Source: Pyruvatibacter sp.
GTDB lineage: Bacteria; Pseudomonadota; Alphaproteobacteria; CGMCC-115125
Assembly: GCF_040219635.1 (NCBI RefSeq)
Contig: NZ_JAVJSC010000004.1
Location: 1 to 64,000 of the forward strand
Direction: 5' to 3'
Length of the DNA stretch: 64,000 nucleotides
This document shows, one piece after another, positions 53,224 to 62,330 of the stretch (positions are counted from its first letter, which is position 1; every line of letters starts with the position of its first letter). Position numbers and translations under genes: made by a program. The notes below the pieces were generated by a model. The model did no database searches, had not been told where the DNA came from, and saw nothing but the letters and a program-made list of their open reading frames with translations.

Positions 53224-53847
53224 CTAACGCTTGAACAGGCTGCCCAGCACGTCGTCGATCATGGAGCCGTCGCCGTCCTGGTCGAGGGCGGAGGTGAGCA
53301 GGTCGGCGGCTGAGTTGCCTGCGGAGCGGGCGCCTTTGTTGTTGCCGCCAAGCACGCTGCCGAGCACGCCGCTGACGACATCGCCGAGACCACCACCGCC
53401 TGATGATGCGCCGCTGCCCGTATAGGCGGTGCCGCCGCCGGCTTTTTTGCTCAGCGCGCCCATCACCATGGTGGCCACCACAGGCAGCATCTTTTTCAGC
53501 ACATCATTATCGAGGCCTGTTTGAGCTGACGCGCGTTGGGCAACAGCGCGGCTTACATCCTTCGATCCAAGGGCGTGACCCAATATCTTGTTGCCGACCT
53601 GCGCGGCCTGTGGAGTTGCAACCTGGGCGGGGTCGTCCAGATATTTATCGTGATCGCCCTGCGCCAACGCGGACAGAAGCGAATTAAGACCACCCTGTTT
53701 GGCGTTGCGCTGCATTCCGCCGGTAACAGCGGGTACGAGCGCGCCCAGCGCACCCAGCGCCTGACCCTTGTCGAGGCCGAACTGCTGCGCCAGTGCATCA
53801 ACGGACTTGCCGCCCTGTGCGTCCATCAGCATGTTTACCAGGTCCAT
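53224..53847 (-). CDS. DUF937-domain protein
   Basis: 207 residues after GGAG with eight-base spacing. A helical DUF937 region (about 1-140: ALAQQFGLDKGQALGALGALVPAVTGG, then KMLPVVATMVMGAL) is followed by a glycine-rich tract GSGASSGGGGLGDVVSGVLGS and a C-terminal DLLTSALDQDGDGS that resembles a dockerin/EF-like end. No function is known for the family. It is soluble and the last gene of a leftward run behind the GT39 gene. Confidence 0.8.
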   Translation of the reverse strand: MDLVNMLMDAQGGKSVDALAQQFGLDKGQALGALGALVPAVTGGMQRNAKQGGLNSLLSALAQGDHDKYLDDPAQVATPQAAQVGNKILGHALGSKDVSRAVAQRASAQTGLDNDVLKKMLPVVATMVMGALSKKAGGGTAYTGSGASSGGGGLGDVVSGVLGSVLGGNNKGARSAGNSAADLLTSALDQDGDGSMIDDVLGSLFKR

Positions 53848-53871
53848 GGGGTGTCTCCGTCAGGTGTGTGT

Positions 53872-55569
53872 TTACGGGCTTACGCGCCGGTGAATGATAA
53901 TCGCAACTACATCGCCGCGCGAATAGTTAAGCCCGGTGACTTCGCCGACAGGCATAGTTTCAAGGCCAAGGGACCGAGCGGTTGCGGCAAAGGCTGCCGC
54001 TTCACGGTCCTCAACGAGGGCCAGTGTTGCATTGCCCGCTGCAAGTTCCGCTGCAGCCGTCGGGCCGTTTGTCAGGAGCGTTTCCGTGCCAAGCGCAAAT
54101 ACGAGGCTTGGTTCAGAGAACCCGGCGGAGACAACCCGCTCACCCAGCAGGCTTTGTGCATCCAGAGTGGCGGCAACGCGCTCAGCCACCCACAACGGTT
54201 CGACGCGGGGGCGGGCAAACTCAAGCAGGGCAACGGAAAACGCAATGCCGGTGACCGCCAGCGCCACCACCATGCCGGCAGGCCGTGCGCGCCAGGCCAG
54301 AAATATGGCCTGCACAGCGAGCGCTGCAAAAATGCCGGCACCCACCACCGGCCATGGCCCGGGCTCCTGCCCCATGCCTTCGGGCAACAGCACCGGCAGC
54401 GCAACGATGGCGGCTGCCAGCAGCGTTGCCAGCACCGCCCAGACTGCGATGTTGACCCGTGCCAATCGCGACCTGAGGCGTGCAGGATCAACGAATGCAG
54501 CCGCAATGAAAGCCGCAACCAGAATGGCAAGGGCGGGATATACCGGCAGCACGTAATGCGGCAGCTTGGTTGGGACGATTTCAAACACCAGCCAGTTGGG
54601 AATGATCCACGCAGCCAGAAACATCACGGCATTGCTGTGCCTGTCGCCCCACGCTTTGGCGATGGCGGGCAACAGCAGCATGTTGACCGGAAAGAATGTC
54701 AGGGTGAGCAGTGCCAGGTAATACCCAAAGGGCGCGCCGTGGCTTTCCTGTCCGCCTGCGAGCTTGGGCAGGAAGTCTCCCCCCACTGCCTCGCCAAAGA
54801 AAGCACCGCCGGTGGTGATCCATACGCTGATTGCCCAGGGCAGGGTGAGCACCAGCAGCAGTGCAAAGCCGCGCACAGGCCGCAATGCAAACAGCCATTT
54901 GATGTCTCGGCTGAAAACGATGAGCATCAGCGCGGTCAGCCCGCTCACCATGGGGGCAATCGGGCCTTTGAGCAAAATGCCGATGGCCATGGCGGCCCAG
55001 AACAACAGCGCATTGCCGATACCGGGAACCAGCCGCCGGGGATCACGTGCCAGCCACACCCGCGCCAGCGCCAGTTGTGCGGCCATGATACTGGCGGCAA
55101 GAGCGGCATCGGTTTTGGCAATGTTGGCTTCGGCGACCAGCACGACGGCTGTGGCGATCAGCGCGCCTGCAATCAACCCGGCACGGTGGCCATAGAACGC
55201 TGACGCGAGCCGCCATGTCAGCAGCACCACCACTATGGCAGCGATCACGGACGGAATGCGGAAGGCCCATATGCCGGGATGTCCACTTGCTGTGTCCGCG
55301 CCAAGCGCGCTGGCCGTGCCGGTGGTGAGAGCCTGCATCCAGTATATGGCGACGGGTTTTTTGGCGCGCAGGTCTTCCTGAAAATGCGGCACCATATAGT
55401 CGCCGGTTTCGTGCATCTGCACGGTGGCCTGGGCAAAACGGGCTTCATCACGATCAAGCACCGGCAGAGTGAACAAGCCGGGCAGATAGAGTGCCAGACA
55501 CAGCAGCAACAGCACTGTGACAGGGCGTTTTTCAGCGATGGCAAAAAAGGGCATGGGCGCGCGGCTCAT
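53872..55569 (-). CDS. GT39/ArnT-like membrane glycosyltransferase
   Basis: 565 residues with about twelve helices. The first periplasmic loop carries the catalytic DRDEARFAQA (as in ArnT) and EDLRAKKPVAIYWMQ; the next part has YGHRAGLIAGALI. It transfers a sugar from an undecaprenyl-phosphate donor at the periplasmic face, as ArnT does for lipid A. Acceptor unknown. It lies between the DUF937 gene and a lipoprotein hydrolase gene on the same strand. Confidence 0.85.
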   Translation of the reverse strand: MSRAPMPFFAIAEKRPVTVLLLLCLALYLPGLFTLPVLDRDEARFAQATVQMHETGDYMVPHFQEDLRAKKPVAIYWMQALTTGTASALGADTASGHPGIWAFRIPSVIAAIVVVLLTWRLASAFYGHRAGLIAGALIATAVVLVAEANIAKTDAALAASIMAAQLALARVWLARDPRRLVPGIGNALLFWAAMAIGILLKGPIAPMVSGLTALMLIVFSRDIKWLFALRPVRGFALLLVLTLPWAISVWITTGGAFFGEAVGGDFLPKLAGGQESHGAPFGYYLALLTLTFFPVNMLLLPAIAKAWGDRHSNAVMFLAAWIIPNWLVFEIVPTKLPHYVLPVYPALAILVAAFIAAAFVDPARLRSRLARVNIAVWAVLATLLAAAIVALPVLLPEGMGQEPGPWPVVGAGIFAALAVQAIFLAWRARPAGMVVALAVTGIAFSVALLEFARPRVEPLWVAERVAATLDAQSLLGERVVSAGFSEPSLVFALGTETLLTNGPTAAAELAAGNATLALVEDREAAAFAATARSLGLETMPVGEVTGLNYSRGDVVAIIIHRRVSP

Positions 55570-55599
55570 CTGGGGTGGACAGCAGGGGTCTTAATGCCC

Positions 55600-56565
55600 T
55601 TATTCGGGCGTCGGCGCTACCTCTTGCCCGACCTTTGCTGCTGAGGGAAGCTCGCCCTCAGGGTCTGTTATCCACGCGGCAATATCAGCATACACCTGCT
55701 CCCGCGCCAGATCGCGCAGCAGCATATGCCAGCCGTCTTCGTAGCGCACGAGACGCGCAGTGCCGCCAAGTTTTTCCACTACCGCTTCCACGGGTGCGAT
55801 GGGCACAATCTCATCGCGGTCACCGAACAACACCAACGTTGGTGTGGTGATGCGTGGTGCTGCGGCAAACGCGTCATCCATCAGCGTAACCAGCCCATAC
55901 AGGACGTCGATACGTGTCTGGCGGATCATCAGCGGGTCGCGGCTCAGGGCGCGCAACATCTCGACATTGTCGGAGGGCCAAAGGCCCAGCCCCTCACCCC
56001 TCAGCGTGTACCAGGGCACTGTATGGGCGGCGACCCACAGGGTGCCGCGATACAGCGGGTTCATCTGCGACCAGCCCCAAAATGCAGGGCCAGACAGAAT
56101 GAGACCCGCAATCGGCAGGGGGTTATCTGCCGCCGACACTGTTGCCACGGCACCACCCATGCTCACGCCCAGCAGATAGACCGGCGTGTCGGGTGCGCGG
56201 GCATGGACGGCACGCACGAGTGCTGCCACATCATCCGCCATAGCTGGTGTGCCCGCCCATCGGCCCCGGGTCGGGGTTTCACCAAAGCCGCGTTGATCCA
56301 GTGCCACAAGGCTGATGCCGCGCTGCGCAAACCATGGGCCTGCCAGTGAAAAAGCATTGCTGTAGTCATTGAAGCCGTGAGCGGCGACGATGATCGCCTG
56401 CGGGTCTTCGGCTTCAAAAGCACGTACCGCGATCTTCGTGCCATCACTTGCCCGCAGGTGGTCTGTGTAAAGCGCGGGCGGAGCAATGGCAGCACCGGGC
56501 ATTTCAAAGCGCGGCGCACAGGCGCTCACAAACAAAAGACAGACAAAAAAAATGTATTTCGACAT
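55600..56565 (-). CDS. Lysophospholipase/monoacylglycerol-lipase-like lipoprotein
   Basis: 321 residues. A lipobox LFVSAC (Cys16) makes it a lipoprotein. Alpha/beta hydrolase blocks: AAHGFNDYSNAF, ALDQRGFGETP, nucleophile Ser in LLGVSMGGAV near 135, Asp in FGDRDEIVP and His in YEDGWHMLLRD. The serine-aldolase geometry matches monoglyceride lipase/lysophospholipase enzymes. It likely hydrolyses lipid esters in the envelope. Three bp separate it from the UDG-family gene upstream. Confidence 0.85.
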   Translation of the reverse strand: MSKYIFFVCLLFVSACAPRFEMPGAAIAPPALYTDHLRASDGTKIAVRAFEAEDPQAIIVAAHGFNDYSNAFSLAGPWFAQRGISLVALDQRGFGETPTRGRWAGTPAMADDVAALVRAVHARAPDTPVYLLGVSMGGAVATVSAADNPLPIAGLILSGPAFWGWSQMNPLYRGTLWVAAHTVPWYTLRGEGLGLWPSDNVEMLRALSRDPLMIRQTRIDVLYGLVTLMDDAFAAAPRITTPTLVLFGDRDEIVPIAPVEAVVEKLGGTARLVRYEDGWHMLLRDLAREQVYADIAAWITDPEGELPSAAKVGQEVAPTPE

Positions 56566-56568
56566 TTG

Positions 56569-57159
56569 CTATAGCCTGGCCGCAATTTCGCTGCGCACCA
56601 CCGGCAGCACGTCGGCTTCAAACCAGGGGTTTTTCCGAAGCCACCCCGTGTTGCGCCACGAAGGATGCGGCAGGGGAATTGTACGGGGCAGATACTCCCG
56701 CCACGCGGCCACCGTGTCTGTCACCGTCTTTTTGCGTTGGTCACCCAGATGCCAGGCCTGAGCATAGGTGCCGATCACAAGTGTAAACTCAACCTGCTCG
56801 AGCATGGAAAACAGCCGGGCGCGCCACAGGTGTGCACACCGCTTGAGCGGCGGTTTGTCACTTCCCTTGGCATCAAGGCCGGGAAAGCAAAAGCCCATCG
56901 GAATAATGGCAATACGGCTTTCGTCGTAAAACGTATCGCGATCCACACCCATCCAGTCACGCAACCGATCACCTGACGGGTCGTTGAACGGGATGCCTGT
57001 CTTATGCACGCGATTGCCCGGTGCCTGCCCCACCACACAAATGCGTGCCCTCGCACTGGCCCGTACAACAGGACGCGGTGCATGGGGCAGATCATCCGCG
57101 CAGGCGGTGCAGGCGCGGATATCGCCCAGCAAGGCCGGCAGGGCGTATGGCTGGCGCAT
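56569..57159 (-). CDS. Uracil-DNA glycosylase superfamily protein
   Basis: 196 residues. Uracil-pocket blocks of the superfamily: VVGQAPGNRVHKTGIPFNDPSGDRLRDWM, IPMGFCFPG, LVIGTYAQ and PLPHPSWRNTG. Only the Cys pair CTAC stands at the N-terminus, so a complete four-Cys iron-sulfur site is not evident. It belongs to a less studied UDG branch. Damage-base excision or an accessory role is likely. It overlaps nothing and follows the acyl-CoA dehydrogenase gene by 5 bp. Confidence 0.8.
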   Translation of the reverse strand: MRQPYALPALLGDIRACTACADDLPHAPRPVVRASARARICVVGQAPGNRVHKTGIPFNDPSGDRLRDWMGVDRDTFYDESRIAIIPMGFCFPGLDAKGSDKPPLKRCAHLWRARLFSMLEQVEFTLVIGTYAQAWHLGDQRKKTVTDTVAAWREYLPRTIPLPHPSWRNTGWLRKNPWFEADVLPVVRSEIAARL

Positions 57160-57164
57160 CAGCC

Positions 57165-58313
57165 TCAGGCAACGTCGCGCAACATGGCACGGGCGATGAC
57201 GATCTGCTGGATCTGGCTGGTGCCTTCGTAGAGCCGGAAAATGCGCACGTCCCGGTAGAGCCGCTCAATGCCGTAGTCGGTGATGTATCCGGCACCACCA
57301 AATATCTGCACTGCCTTGTCGGCCACGCGACCCACCATCTCGGAGCAGAAATATTTGCTGCAGGAGGCTTCCGTCCCGATGTCTTCTCCCGCGTCACGCC
57401 TGCGGGCCGCATCCAGTACCATGCAGCGCCCAGCGTAGCTTTCGGTCTTGCAGTCGGCCAACATGCCCTGAACAAGCTGGAATTCGCCAATGGGCTGTCC
57501 AAACTGCTTGCGCTCTGCCGCATAAGCCACGCTGTCGGCAATCAGCCGTTCGGATACACCCACGCAGACCGCTGAAATATGCAGGCGGCCGCGCTCAAGA
57601 ATCTTCATGGCGTTGATGAAACCCATGCCTTCCTCGCCCAGACGCAAGCGGGCGGGCACGCGCACATTGTCGAAGCTGATGTCGCAGATATGCGCTCCCT
57701 GCTGGCCCATTTTCTTTTCAGGTTTTCCCAGCGTGATGCCAGGCAGGTCAGACGGCACAATGAAGGACGAGACGCCGCGCGCGCCCTTCACGCCCGGGTC
57801 GGTGCGTGCCATCAGGGTGAAAATATCCGCCTTGTTGGCGTTGGTGATGTAGCGCTTGGTGCCGTTGATGACATAGTCATCGCCGTCCCGAATGGCTGTG
57901 GTGCGGACGGAGGCTGCGTCTGAGCCTGCTTCGGGTTCTGTCAGCGCAAAGCTGGCGATGATCTCGCCGGACGCCAGACCCGGCAACCACTCGCGCTTTT
58001 GCTCGTCACTGCCGAACATCACAATGCCCTGACTGCCGATGCCCACATTCGTGCCGAACACGGATCGAAAGGCGGGCGACGTGCGGCCCATCTCGAACAT
58101 GGCCAGGCACTCGTCCTCCATCGACAGGCCAAGGCCGCCGTGCTCTTCGGGGATGGCGAGGCCAAACAGGCCAAGCTCGCGCATTTCCTGCACAATCTCG
58201 TCGGGCACGGCATCATTTTCCGCAACCTGATCTTCGAGCGGGCGCAGGCGCTGACGTACGAAGCGGGAAAGCGAATCAATCAGTTGCTGGCGGGTTTCGG
58301 CATCAAGTGACAT
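57165..58313 (-). CDS. Acyl-CoA dehydrogenase
   Basis: 382 residues from the ATG at 58313; the frame upstream is not credible. FAD blocks ALTEPEAGSDAASVRTTA near 130 and YITNANKADIF follow the helical N-domain, and the catalytic Glu is in RLYEGTSQIQ near residue 365. It introduces the 2,3-double bond of acyl-CoA with electron transfer flavoprotein as acceptor. Chain-length preference unknown. Nearby acyl-CoA genes (PaaI thioesterase, SDR) fit lipid catabolism. Confidence 0.92.
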   Translation of the reverse strand: MSLDAETRQQLIDSLSRFVRQRLRPLEDQVAENDAVPDEIVQEMRELGLFGLAIPEEHGGLGLSMEDECLAMFEMGRTSPAFRSVFGTNVGIGSQGIVMFGSDEQKREWLPGLASGEIIASFALTEPEAGSDAASVRTTAIRDGDDYVINGTKRYITNANKADIFTLMARTDPGVKGARGVSSFIVPSDLPGITLGKPEKKMGQQGAHICDISFDNVRVPARLRLGEEGMGFINAMKILERGRLHISAVCVGVSERLIADSVAYAAERKQFGQPIGEFQLVQGMLADCKTESYAGRCMVLDAARRRDAGEDIGTEASCSKYFCSEMVGRVADKAVQIFGGAGYITDYGIERLYRDVRIFRLYEGTSQIQQIVIARAMLRDVA

Positions 58314-58472
58314 GGAGCGGGCCTTGCTGGGTAAAAACTGTTTTCCGGTGCGCGAGACTAGCCGCACGGCTTGTGGCGCGTCAAAGACATGCATCATCCA
58401 CGCGAGAGAAGATGCGGCGGGCGCAGACGTTGTGTAGGGTCATCCTGAAAAATTATTCCGGAGACACTTATC

Positions 58473-58895
58473 ATGGCCATCAAGCCACCACCTGAACTTG
58501 CGGGTTGGGAGCACTGGCCCGGCGACGAGCCTTTTGAAAATATGGCCGGGCCGTTTTTCTACAAGCGCACGGCTGACGGGGTGGTGTCTGCCTTCAAGGT
58601 GGAACCAAAACACCTCAACGGCGGCAACGCCATTCATGGTGGCATGTTGATGACGTTTGCCGACTACGCGCTGTTCACCATTGCGCTCAATGAGCTTGAT
58701 GAGGCGGGCGGTGTGACTATCTCTCTCAATGGTGAGTTCGTGGCAGCCGGTCCACCGTCGGGCCTTGTGTATGCCAGCGGCGATGTTGTGCGCTCAACCG
58801 GCAGCATGGTGTTTGTGCGCGGGCTGGTTAAAGCCGATGATACAACGCTGCTGAGTTTCAGCGGCATTGTGAAGAAGTTTAAAAAGCGCGCCTGA
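58473..58895 (+). CDS. PaaI-family acyl-CoA thioesterase
   Basis: 140 residues after GGAGACAC. A single hotdog domain with HLNGGNAIHGGMLMTFADYAL near 50 (the HGG helix with catalytic Asn/Asp) and GEFVAAGPPSGLVYASGDV. It hydrolyses acyl-CoA or aryl-CoA thioesters in the cytoplasm. Divergent from the acyl-CoA dehydrogenase across 159 bp; ten bases before the LLM gene. Confidence 0.88.
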   Translation: MAIKPPPELAGWEHWPGDEPFENMAGPFFYKRTADGVVSAFKVEPKHLNGGNAIHGGMLMTFADYALFTIALNELDEAGGVTISLNGEFVAAGPPSGLVYASGDVVRSTGSMVFVRGLVKADDTTLLSFSGIVKKFKKRA

Positions 58896-58905
58896 GGATA
58901 CGAAT

Positions 58906-59952
58906 ATGACCCTGCCCCGCCTGTCGGTTCTTGACCAGTCGCCCATTCGCGCCGGTGGTACTGCCGCGCAGGCACTTGGCGAAACAATTGATCTGGCCAA
59001 ACGGTGCGAGCAGCTTGGCTATCAGCGCTACTGGGTGGCGGAACATCACAACACCAAATCGTTTGCAGGGTCGGCACCTGAAGTGCTGATCGCGCGGCTG
59101 GCGGCTGAAACCTCGCATATGCGCATTGGTTCAGGTGGCGTGATGATGCCGCATTATTCGCCGCTCAAAGTGGCTGAGACATTTCGTCTGCTCGAAGCGT
59201 TGTACCCCGGACGGATTGATCTGGGGCTTGGGCGTGCGGCGGGTGCTGAACCGCGCACGACGGCCGCCCTGATGCCCGGCCCCAAGGCTTATCCGCCGGA
59301 GGTGTTTCCACAGCAGGTGGAATTGCTGACGCAGTTTCTGGAGGATGCCACCGGGCTTGAGGGTGACAAGGGCGGTTTTCCGGCCAACCACCCTTACAAG
59401 GGTATTCACGCCAGCCCCACCGGCCCCGGCGTGCCTGAAATGTGGATGCTGGGTTCCGGCGGCGACGGGGCCATGCACGCGGCGCTGTTTGGCCTCAGCT
59501 ACTGCTATGCCCACTTCATCAACCCGGACTCGGCGGTGCAGGCGCTGTCCACTTATCGTCAGCATTTCAGACCGTCCCGCACGCTCAAGGCACCCCACGC
59601 CGCCATGGGCGTATCGGTGATGGTTGCTGAAACGGATGAAGCCGCGCGGCGTATCTCCGCCAGCCGCAACCTGTGGGTCCTGGGGCTGATGCAGGGGCGC
59701 CACGCGCCCTTCCCATCCACTGAAGACGCACTGTCTTATCCGTACACGGACGAAGAAAGAGCGGTGATCGCAGGCATTGAGGCGCGCGGCCTAACCGGCA
59801 CACCTGACAAAGTGCGAGACCAGTTGTTGACGATGGCCGCCGAGCATGACGTGGCAGAGTTCGCCATTGTGACCATCACTTATGACCACGCCGACCGTGT
59901 GAGGTCATATGAACTGCTGGCGGATGCGTTCGCGCTGCAAAAGGCAGCCTAG
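58906..59952 (+). CDS. LLM-class (luciferase-like) flavin-dependent oxidoreductase
   Basis: 348 residues after GAGGATACGAAT. The bacterial luciferase-like TIM-barrel blocks LSVLDQSPIRAGGTAAQAL, YWVAEHHNTKSFAGSAPEVL, RIGSGGVMMPHYSPLKVAE and DLGLGRAAGAEPRT are intact. FMNH2-dependent monooxygenase or reductase, related to YceB/YhbW-type proteins. The substrate is unknown. It converges with the nucleoside transporter, overlapping by 4 bp. Confidence 0.88.
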   Translation: MTLPRLSVLDQSPIRAGGTAAQALGETIDLAKRCEQLGYQRYWVAEHHNTKSFAGSAPEVLIARLAAETSHMRIGSGGVMMPHYSPLKVAETFRLLEALYPGRIDLGLGRAAGAEPRTTAALMPGPKAYPPEVFPQQVELLTQFLEDATGLEGDKGGFPANHPYKGIHASPTGPGVPEMWMLGSGGDGAMHAALFGLSYCYAHFINPDSAVQALSTYRQHFRPSRTLKAPHAAMGVSVMVAETDEAARRISASRNLWVLGLMQGRHAPFPSTEDALSYPYTDEERAVIAGIEARGLTGTPDKVRDQLLTMAAEHDVAEFAIVTITYDHADRVRSYELLADAFALQKAA

Positions 59953-61214
59953 CCAACATTTTGGCCGACAATACCCACAACTGCGCCGGTCATGCAGGTG
60001 GCCAGCGTGCCTGCCACCAGCGCCTTGCCCGCGAGGCTGATGATCTCATCGCGGCGCTCAGGCACCAATGCAGTAAGCCCGCCGATCATGATGCCGACAG
60101 AGCCGGGATTGGCGAAGCCGCACAGGGCATAGACCATGATGAGGGTCGAGCGCTCTGACAATGTGCCCGGTTCAAGCCCGGCAAGTGCGAGATAAGCCAG
60201 AAACTCGTTCAGCACAGTCTTGGTGCCCATCAACGTGCCAGCAGTGCCTGCTTCTGACCACGGCACGCCCATGCACCACACGATGGGCGCAAACAGCCAG
60301 CCAAACACGCGCTGCAGCGTGAGGGGCGTGCCCGCGACATCAGGCACAGCGCCGAGCAGAATATCCACCAGCGCCACCAGCGCGACCGCGACAATCAGCA
60401 TGGCGACGATCGACAGCAGCAGTTGCAGGCCGTTGGCGGTGCCCTGCACCAGCGCGTCCACGCTGCTGCGATATTCAAGGGCGGGCACATCGTCGCTGAC
60501 GGCCGTGCTGGATTGGGTTTCGGGCACCATGATGCGCGCGATGATGAGCGCTGCGGGCAGCGAAATAATTGACGCGGTGATTATGTGCCCCAGCGCGCCG
60601 TCAATCTGGCCGCCGATGAGGCTGGCATAGAGCACCAGCACTGTGCCAGCCACCGTGGCCAGGCCCACAGACATCAGCGCGAAAAGTTCAGAGCGGGTGA
60701 GGCGCGCCAGATAAGGGCGGATGAGAATCGGTGCTTCCACCATGCCCATGAACACGTTGGCACCAGAAGCCAGCCCCAGCGCGCCGCCGATATTGAGCGT
60801 GCGTTTAAGCGCTGCAGACAGCGCGCCCACCAGCAGTGGCAGCACCCGCCAGTGCCACAGCAGGGCCGCAAGCGCTGAAATGACCAGCACAATGGGAAGC
60901 GACTGGAACGCAAGGCTGAAACCTGCTGCCGGATTGGTGGTTTGAAACGGGGTCGGGCCGCCGCCCAGATAGCCAAACACGAAGGATGTTCCCGCCCGCG
61001 TGGCCTGCATCAGCGCATCCACCACGCCGTTGAGAGCAAGCATGGCACTGCGCATGAACGGCACCTGCAGGAACGCAATGGCGATGATGATTTGCGCCGC
61101 GAGGCCTGCCGCCACCATTTTCGAGGCAAACAGACGGCGGTTTTCGCTCAACGCCCACGCAAGGGCAACGAAGACCGCGAGGCCGAAAAGGCTTTGCAGG
61201 GCCAGTAAAATCAT
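59949..61214 (-). CDS. Concentrative nucleoside transporter (NupC/CNT family)
   Basis: 421 residues with about ten helices. CNT signatures FLGLASGANVFMGMVEAPILIRPYL and GTKTVLNEFLAYLAL followed by ALCGFANPGSVGIMIGG are present; they hold the nucleoside and sodium/proton sites. It imports nucleosides across the inner membrane. The final residues are Gly-rich. Its ATG has GAGG upstream; a 172-bp gap separates it from the SDR gene. Confidence 0.9.
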   Translation of the reverse strand: MILLALQSLFGLAVFVALAWALSENRRLFASKMVAAGLAAQIIIAIAFLQVPFMRSAMLALNGVVDALMQATRAGTSFVFGYLGGGPTPFQTTNPAAGFSLAFQSLPIVLVISALAALLWHWRVLPLLVGALSAALKRTLNIGGALGLASGANVFMGMVEAPILIRPYLARLTRSELFALMSVGLATVAGTVLVLYASLIGGQIDGALGHIITASIISLPAALIIARIMVPETQSSTAVSDDVPALEYRSSVDALVQGTANGLQLLLSIVAMLIVAVALVALVDILLGAVPDVAGTPLTLQRVFGWLFAPIVWCMGVPWSEAGTAGTLMGTKTVLNEFLAYLALAGLEPGTLSERSTLIMVYALCGFANPGSVGIMIGGLTALVPERRDEIISLAGKALVAGTLATCMTGAVVGIVGQNVG

Positions 61215-61386
61215 CCGTCAGGCCTCGTTTCGGGGTGTGGCGCGGGCAGTGGGCGCGCGACTCGGTCATTACGCCAGCTTGACCGGACAAACGCAGGGAT
61301 GCAAAACCCTTCCCAGCATTTTCGGGCCGTTGCGGAATGTATCCGCCGCCCCGGTTTCATCACCAATCAAGAGGACTTGTTTCGCC

Positions 61387-62289
61387 ATGACCATTTCGTT
61401 TGAAGGTAAGGTCGCAATTGTAACCGGCGCAGGCGGCGGTCTTGGCCGCTGCCACGCGCTTGAGCTGGCGCGCCGGGGGGCCAAGGTTGTGGTCAACGAT
61501 CTGGGCGGCTCGGTTGACGGGTCAGGCGGATCATCGGAAGCCGCCGACAAGGTTGTGGAAGAAATCAAGGCGCTGGGGGCCGAGGCCATTTCCAACGGCT
61601 CAAGCGTGACCGATGACGCAGGCGTGGCGAACCTCGTCAAGCAGACGGTTGATACGTTTGGCCGTATCGACATCCTCATCAACAATGCCGGCATTCTGCG
61701 CGACAAGAGCTTTGCCAAGATGGACCAGAAAGACTGGGACCTTGTGGTGGATGTTCATCTGGGTGGCTCCGCCAAAGCCACCAAGGCCGTGTGGCCGATC
61801 ATGAAAGAGCAGCAGTATGGCCGCATCATGATGACGTCATCGTCATCAGGGCTGTACGGCAATTTTGGGCAGGCCAACTATGGGGCTGCCAAGCTGGGGC
61901 TTGCGGGGCTTATGAACACGCTCAAGATCGAAGGCCAGAAAGACAACATCAAGGTCAACACGCTGGCCCCGGTGGCGTTTACGCGAATGACTGAAAACCT
62001 GATGCCGCCTGAAGCCGAAGCGATGCTCAAGCCTGAGTTTGTGTCACCGGGCGTGATGGTTCTGGTGAGTGACGATGCGCCGACAGGTACAATCCTGTGT
62101 GCAGGTGCCGGCGTATTTGCCGCAGCGCAGGTTGTGGAAGCGGATGGCGTTTTCGTTGGCCGCGACGGGCTGACGGCAGAGCAGGTTCTGGAGAACTGGG
62201 ACAAGATCACTGATTTTTCAAATGCCAGGCCGTTCTTCATGGGTGGCGAGCAGACCGGCAAGTTCTTTGAAAAGGCGTCAGGCAAGTAA
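61387..62289 (+). CDS. SDR-family (3R)-hydroxyacyl-CoA dehydrogenase-like protein
   Basis: 300 residues from the ATG at 61387 (AGAGGA upstream). Rossmann TGAGGGLGR near 14, DLGGSVDGSGGSS, NNAGIL near 93 and the catalytic Ser-Tyr-Lys set TSSSSG and YGAAKLGL near 145-165. The inserted DLGGS/SEAAD region matches the dehydrogenase domain of peroxisomal multifunctional enzyme type 2. It likely oxidises a hydroxyacyl-CoA or steroid. Part of the fatty/sterol acyl-CoA gene set here. Confidence 0.85.
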   Translation: MTISFEGKVAIVTGAGGGLGRCHALELARRGAKVVVNDLGGSVDGSGGSSEAADKVVEEIKALGAEAISNGSSVTDDAGVANLVKQTVDTFGRIDILINNAGILRDKSFAKMDQKDWDLVVDVHLGGSAKATKAVWPIMKEQQYGRIMMTSSSSGLYGNFGQANYGAAKLGLAGLMNTLKIEGQKDNIKVNTLAPVAFTRMTENLMPPEAEAMLKPEFVSPGVMVLVSDDAPTGTILCAGAGVFAAAQVVEADGVFVGRDGLTAEQVLENWDKITDFSNARPFFMGGEQTGKFFEKASGK

Positions 62290-62330
62290 GCCTGGCGTTA
62301 TCAGCCGCTACGACGCAGCCGCAGGTGCCA

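Noticed and set aside
53536..55203. A 555-codon open frame on the plus strand
   Set aside because: It is antisense to the GT39 and DUF937 genes, has a Gln/Cys/His/Arg-rich low-information composition and no domain; it is a codon-bias shadow.
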